From the NCBI RefSeq assembly GCF_019175385.1, contig NC_083340.1, forward strand, positions 7,231,706-7,295,705: 64,000 nucleotides of DNA, given 5' to 3'. The translations under genes were made by a program, and so were the position numbers. Of this stretch, positions 59,860-64,000 are shown in pieces. The notes beneath the pieces are model-generated. The model had not been told where the DNA came from. It saw only the letters and a list, made by a program, of their open reading frames with translations, and searched no databases. The first letter of the stretch is position 1. Every line of letters begins with the position of its first letter. Source of the stretch: Lycium barbarum. Lineage: Eukaryota > Streptophyta > Magnoliopsida > Solanales > Solanaceae.

Positions 59860-61041
59860 CCAATGGAATTTAAATATACAAATGCATATCTTAAAGTATT
59901 TAAGAACATGCATGTGGCTTTTCAGATTGAGATTGAGCTAAACACGGATTTATGATTTTAACTACGTGCATGCTAATTCACTATGTTTTAGGTCGACATT
60001 CAGTATAATTTACAAATAATTAGTTTTCACGCTTTTTAATTGAAAAATAGTCATAGTAATGGAGTTTCAAATTCCAGAATTAAAATTCCATGATAATATG
60101 TGCAAGAGTTTAACTTGTGAAATTTTAAACTCTATCACAATGACTATTTTTCAATTTCAAAGCCAAAAAATGACCGGTGAATGCTATTTCTGCCTCAAAA
60201 AGGGGAAGATCAGTTTGATGCATACATATGGCACTAGATAGCCACTTTTAAGGGGAAGTTTATAAAAATGACTTTAAAATTGAGTGGTCTTGAATTTTTT
60301 ACCCTACTTATCCTGTGCATAAAAATTCATGTTTAACAAGTTTTGCCCCATGAAAATAGCTTATGACTTTTGACATTAAATGTTATATGACGCAAGCAGG
60401 GTTTAAAAGCTCAAGACCGCCAACTTTCAAAATCATTAATTATAATATCTTGACTTTTAATATCTCTATTTAAAAAATACTTGCAAAAATGGTCGAATAA
60501 TGTTATACAAGTCTGAAGTTTTGAACTGCCAGAACCTATCTTCATACCCTGAAGGTCCATATGGGGACAGTGAGAAATGTAAATGCAGTGTACTATATTT
60601 GGGGCCAGTTATTGTTGAAGCATAGCCGAGAACTTAATGGCTTTGATGCTGAAATATCAGTCCTTTTCCACTACTATAATAATTCTAACGCTCCTTTTCA
60701 TTTTTTCAGATCTAAGTTTCCTCTCTCACTCACCCATTTATTTTTCTTATTAATGTACCTGTTGTACATCCCATTCAATAATTCAAATTTTGAAAATTCT
60801 CAGAATTTTCAATCTTCCCCCCACACCTTCCCAAAAGAAAAAGGTACTACTTCAAAGGTAGTGGATTTCTTAATGATTAACTGCTGCTAATGTTTGAATG
60901 GAGTGTTTGAGAAAGGGATATTTGACGGCCCTGATCGTGGGCGGATCAAGTAGGATTGCAGGCTTCTAGGCTGGCAAATTTCTGGAGATGAGATACACAT
61001 GACACTTTAGGTGAATCTCATATCAGAATGAGAGAGAAAGT
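59860..61041. other. intergenic, no gene seen
   Basis: AT-rich DNA. The open frames at 60059-60241 and 60561-60890 have no recognisable domains, and the latter is rich in simple aliphatic and Asn runs. I would not call genes here. Confidence 0.45.
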
Positions 61042-61240
61042 ATCGTTTGGTTGGGAAACAACTTATTCTGGAATAACTAATCCCGAGATTACTTATTCCA
61101 CCCTCAAGATGGGATAAAATAAAATTACAATCCCGGAATTAGTTATATTGGATTTTTATTCCAACCAAACATGAGATAAGGAGGCACTAAAATTTTATTC
61201 CGGGACTATTTTTGCTTATCCTTCACACCAAACGACCCCT
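61042..61240. mobile_element. Tourist-like MITE relative
   Basis: The tcgtttggttggga start, ccaaacgacccct end and internal aactaatcccgagatta and aatcccggaattagtta words match the style of the 6268-6505 element. TSD not resolved. Confidence 0.6.
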
Positions 61241-62095
61241 AAAAGGTGCAATAAAATATAACTCAAATTCACATGTTACGCATGCTTTTGGGGCTCTATG
61301 TGGCTTGGTTCGAAAAACAAATTTGTGCAGGCGGCCTAGCCCCAAACAGAATACGTGCCATGCACTTAAATCGTGACAATTATGGTATCATAATTCTAAG
61401 AGATTTTTACAAGATGCAACAGCTCAACAAAATCTACAAGAAAAATAACTCTAATCTTTATTGTTTAAAATAAATATTAGCCAATATGTAATGTATAATC
61501 AACGCATAATCATTCTACAATGTATTAGTATATAATTAATGTGTTATACACTTGTACAAACTATTACAGCAAAACCTATATAATTTTCTTTAGCCGACGG
61601 ACTAATTCGGAAATTATCCTCTATGTGAGTCTAGGGTTGCTGAAATTGAGGGCATACTCAGCATTGAAGTACCTAATATTGACTTTAACGGTTTTGTCAA
61701 CAACTAGGGTTGACTCCTTGGGCCACTCTAACTTCTAGACAGACCTAATTTGAACGAGTAAATGTTTTAAAATTAAGGACCGGTGACACAAATCTTAAAA
61801 TACATTCAATTAACAAACAACATGTTTTGGCGGTTTCTTACATTTACAATTTTTTTTTTTTGTTGGAATATTTGATTGATTCTTGCCGGACACATATTAT
61901 TATTCTTTATCATTTTCCTAACTTTGGATACCCTATGATTTTATCCTTTTCTTTTCTTTTTGTTTTTTTTAAGACATATGTAATAACAGTTTAAAAATTC
62001 AGACGTTAATATTAAATTTTAAATTATAAACGTTTACGTTTTAGTTGATTTTTTTTGTCAAACTAGAAAAGTAATTAGAAGCTTTCATTGTCGCT
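61241..62095. other. intergenic, no gene seen
   Basis: No protein-like frames with recognisable domains and no clean repeat ends. Confidence 0.45.
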
Positions 62096-62103
62096 CTTGT
62101 ATT

Positions 62104-62313
62104 CAGGGGCTGAGCTATACCTCGTATAGGTAAGTGAAATTTTGATTTTATAGATATTTATACCAGTATTGACACCCCTTGACACAAGCTAAAGACTTAG
62201 CGCAGCGGTTAAAGGGTTGCAAAAAGTCTCTAAGATCACATGTTTGAACCAGACATGCGACATATCTATATTTTTCGATACCATTTAATATGAAACCCGG
62301 CTCCGCGCCACTG
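62104..62313. mobile_element. hAT-type MITE with 8-bp TSD and tRNA-like interior
   Basis: The ends caggggctgagct and ggctccgcgccactg are inverted repeats with a perfect 8-bp duplication cttgtatt (62096-62103 and 62314-62321). The interior on the plus strand reads ttagcgcagcggttaaaggg, then about 30 bases later atgtttgaacc, similar to A-box and B-box spacing of tRNA promoters. Confidence 0.87.
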
Positions 62314-62321
62314 CTTGTATT

Positions 62322-64000
62322 GTTGCCAAAAATATGCTAACAAGGACAACAGTTGGCAATCACAAGAAAGCAGGGCTCGCTAAATAAATAAATAAACGTC
62401 ACATTGAGCCACTGATTTTTGACATTTTGCATATGAAACCATTCAATTCATGAAGTTGTCATTTGCTTTTGATGGTTCTTGCAGAAATTCTCAAAAGTAA
62501 AAGACATAATCCGTCGATAGTAATACTCGAGATTCAATATCAGATCAAGAAATTAGTCGTTACAACTCTGACTTATGAACTTAGTCACTCATTTATTAGT
62601 AGATACACATTAATTTTAAATTTGTGTTGTCACGTATCTAAATTGTTTGACTCGCGACAAAAAAAAAAATCCAAAGTAGTAAACTAACTCTTCAATTTGC
62701 AACTACCAAATGAAATTTTCAATTATGTTTAACAATAGTTTCTTAATCTAAGGAAAAATAAGATATCAACATCGAACCATACAATTTGAATCTATAAAAG
62801 TTAAACTTGAGGACTAAAGGTTATATTCATAAAAAGAAAGAGGTAACAAAAAGGCTCTACTCTTTTTTTCTTTTTAACCGAGTTATTATCATGTTTCGCT
62901 TTGCTCTACCATTTACCTTTCACTTTAAATGGAATAAAAAATTCTCAATGATGGAGATGAAGGAAGTAGATTACCGACTTGGTTCATAGTACACATATTT
63001 CAAGATTATCACTGTCAATTTGTCCAATAAAGGTTTCCATTACTACAACCACTTCCAGCAATAACATTTATATCTTCCTACTCTAAAGTCGATTTTAGTC
63101 ATAATCATCATGAATATTAAAAGATGATATGTAATAACATTATTAATTAATGTTTCTAATTCCCTCCACCATTCACGACTTGATTGAGTTAAAAAAATAT
63201 AGAAAAAGAGGGGTAGGCGTGTTAATGAGGTCATAGAATTTGTTTTGAAAAATTGACTCCAAGTTAGAAAGTTCAATACTAGTTACGAAAGCAAAAGAGG
63301 CCCTACATGGACTAATATATCCTCTTATTGCTTTCTGAAAGGATATTTAAAAGTATTTATGACTTAAATGGTCAAGTATCAACCTCTATATGATTCTTTC
63401 TAATAAATGTTAATCTCCAATATTTTCTTAGTCTATATTGATTATATATTTTGAGAGAGAGCTTAGAACAACAGTAAAGTTATCTTCGTGTGATCTATAT
63501 ATTATAGGTTCGAGCAGTAGAATCAACCACTAATGATTGTGTCAGAGTAGACTACCCACATTACATTCTCTTAGGTTGTTGTGGCCTTTTCCTGAACCCA
63601 GTGTAAATGTGGAATCAAGCGTGTAGCTACAAGTATGTCTACCGGTTCGACAGAACCCAATATCTTTGCCTCAGAGTCTGTATTTGTATTTAAAAATTTA
63701 CTTAATATTGATAATTTGGCAAAACTCTATAACTTATCTTTTTTAAAATTCAAAATTCATAAATTTAAAATTCTAACCCACCTTCGTAAGAAATGATTCG
63801 TGTATTGAACTACCACTTCTATATTAATTCTATATTTTGATCCCAACTAGTTGTACTTGAATAGGTTTAGACATTTTTCCAAAATGTTAGGTACACCGTA
63901 CACAAGTGCTAGCAGTGGAGATTTCTGACTAAGTATTAATCGGAGTGATAAAACTTAGTCTTGAATTAGTGGAATAAGCAATGATGCAAAATATGGTTGC
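62322..64000. other. intergenic, no gene seen
   Basis: AT-rich DNA to the end of the window. A phrase near 63640-63780 (ctaccggttcgacagaaccc..attcataaatttaaaattct) resembles the interior of a degraded hAT MITE with a tRNA-like word, without ends that I can define. No gene is supportable. Confidence 0.45.

Noticed and set aside
60561..60890. 109-codon plus-strand frame
   Set aside because: No recognisable domain, simple-sequence composition, and no supporting splice or promoter signals.
62140..62260. Possible tRNA gene
   Set aside because: A- and B-box-like words are present but no cloverleaf acceptor stem can be formed; the segment is the interior of a MITE with a clean 8-bp TSD.

Overview
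The window is nuclear DNA from a flowering plant. Genes are split by GT-AG introns, intergenic DNA is very AT-rich, and the proteins match land-plant families. Several repeat types (an RTE-type LINE with a TTG-repeat tail, hAT MITEs starting CAG..GGCGGA, long-TIR MULE-like elements) are of kinds I associate with Solanaceae. That placement is inference, not a measurement.

Six protein-coding genes are supportable. (1) An MLF-family gene (+, coding 11581-13750) with a long 5' UTR intron. (2) A single-exon divergent NAC transcription factor (-, 19942-20706). (3) An ICT1/ArfB-type peptidyl-tRNA hydrolase (+, 25069-31055) whose 4.2-kb first intron is filled with transposons. (4) A DUF1442 gene (-, 32392-33142). 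(5) An IBA57/YgfZ-type folate-binding Fe-S assembly protein (+, 47851-52475) with a 2.7-kb first intron holding retrotransposon debris. (6) An LRR receptor-like kinase with pseudokinase features (-, 53461-57024). Genes 3 and 4 converge, as do 5 and 6. Genes 3 and 5 both probably encode organelle (mitochondrial) proteins. There is no operon-like logic: these are independent genes in transposon-rich DNA.

Most of the rest is mobile DNA, and many insertions can be dated relative to each other. A 3.9-kb hAT element (15097-18983) has an 8-bp target-site duplication and a frameshifted transposase. It interrupts an older L1-type LINE remnant. An internally deleted relative lies at 4182-5947 and carries another hAT-type MITE. 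Two 5'-truncated LINEs of one family lie in opposite orientation (22241-23248 and 26135-27181). The second sits inside a MULE-like element (25576-27792), itself inside intron 1 of the ICT1-like gene. A 1.2-kb foldback element (46445-47654) ends about 190 bp upstream of the IBA57-like start codon. A composite Helitron-like block (about 42405-45407) and many small MITEs fill the gene-poor middle.

I did not find a convincing new biological system. The best second looks are the perfect-TSD nested elements, the foldback element at the IBA57-like promoter, the conserved-looking pseudokinase receptor, and the small hAT MITEs that carry tRNA-like internal promoter boxes.
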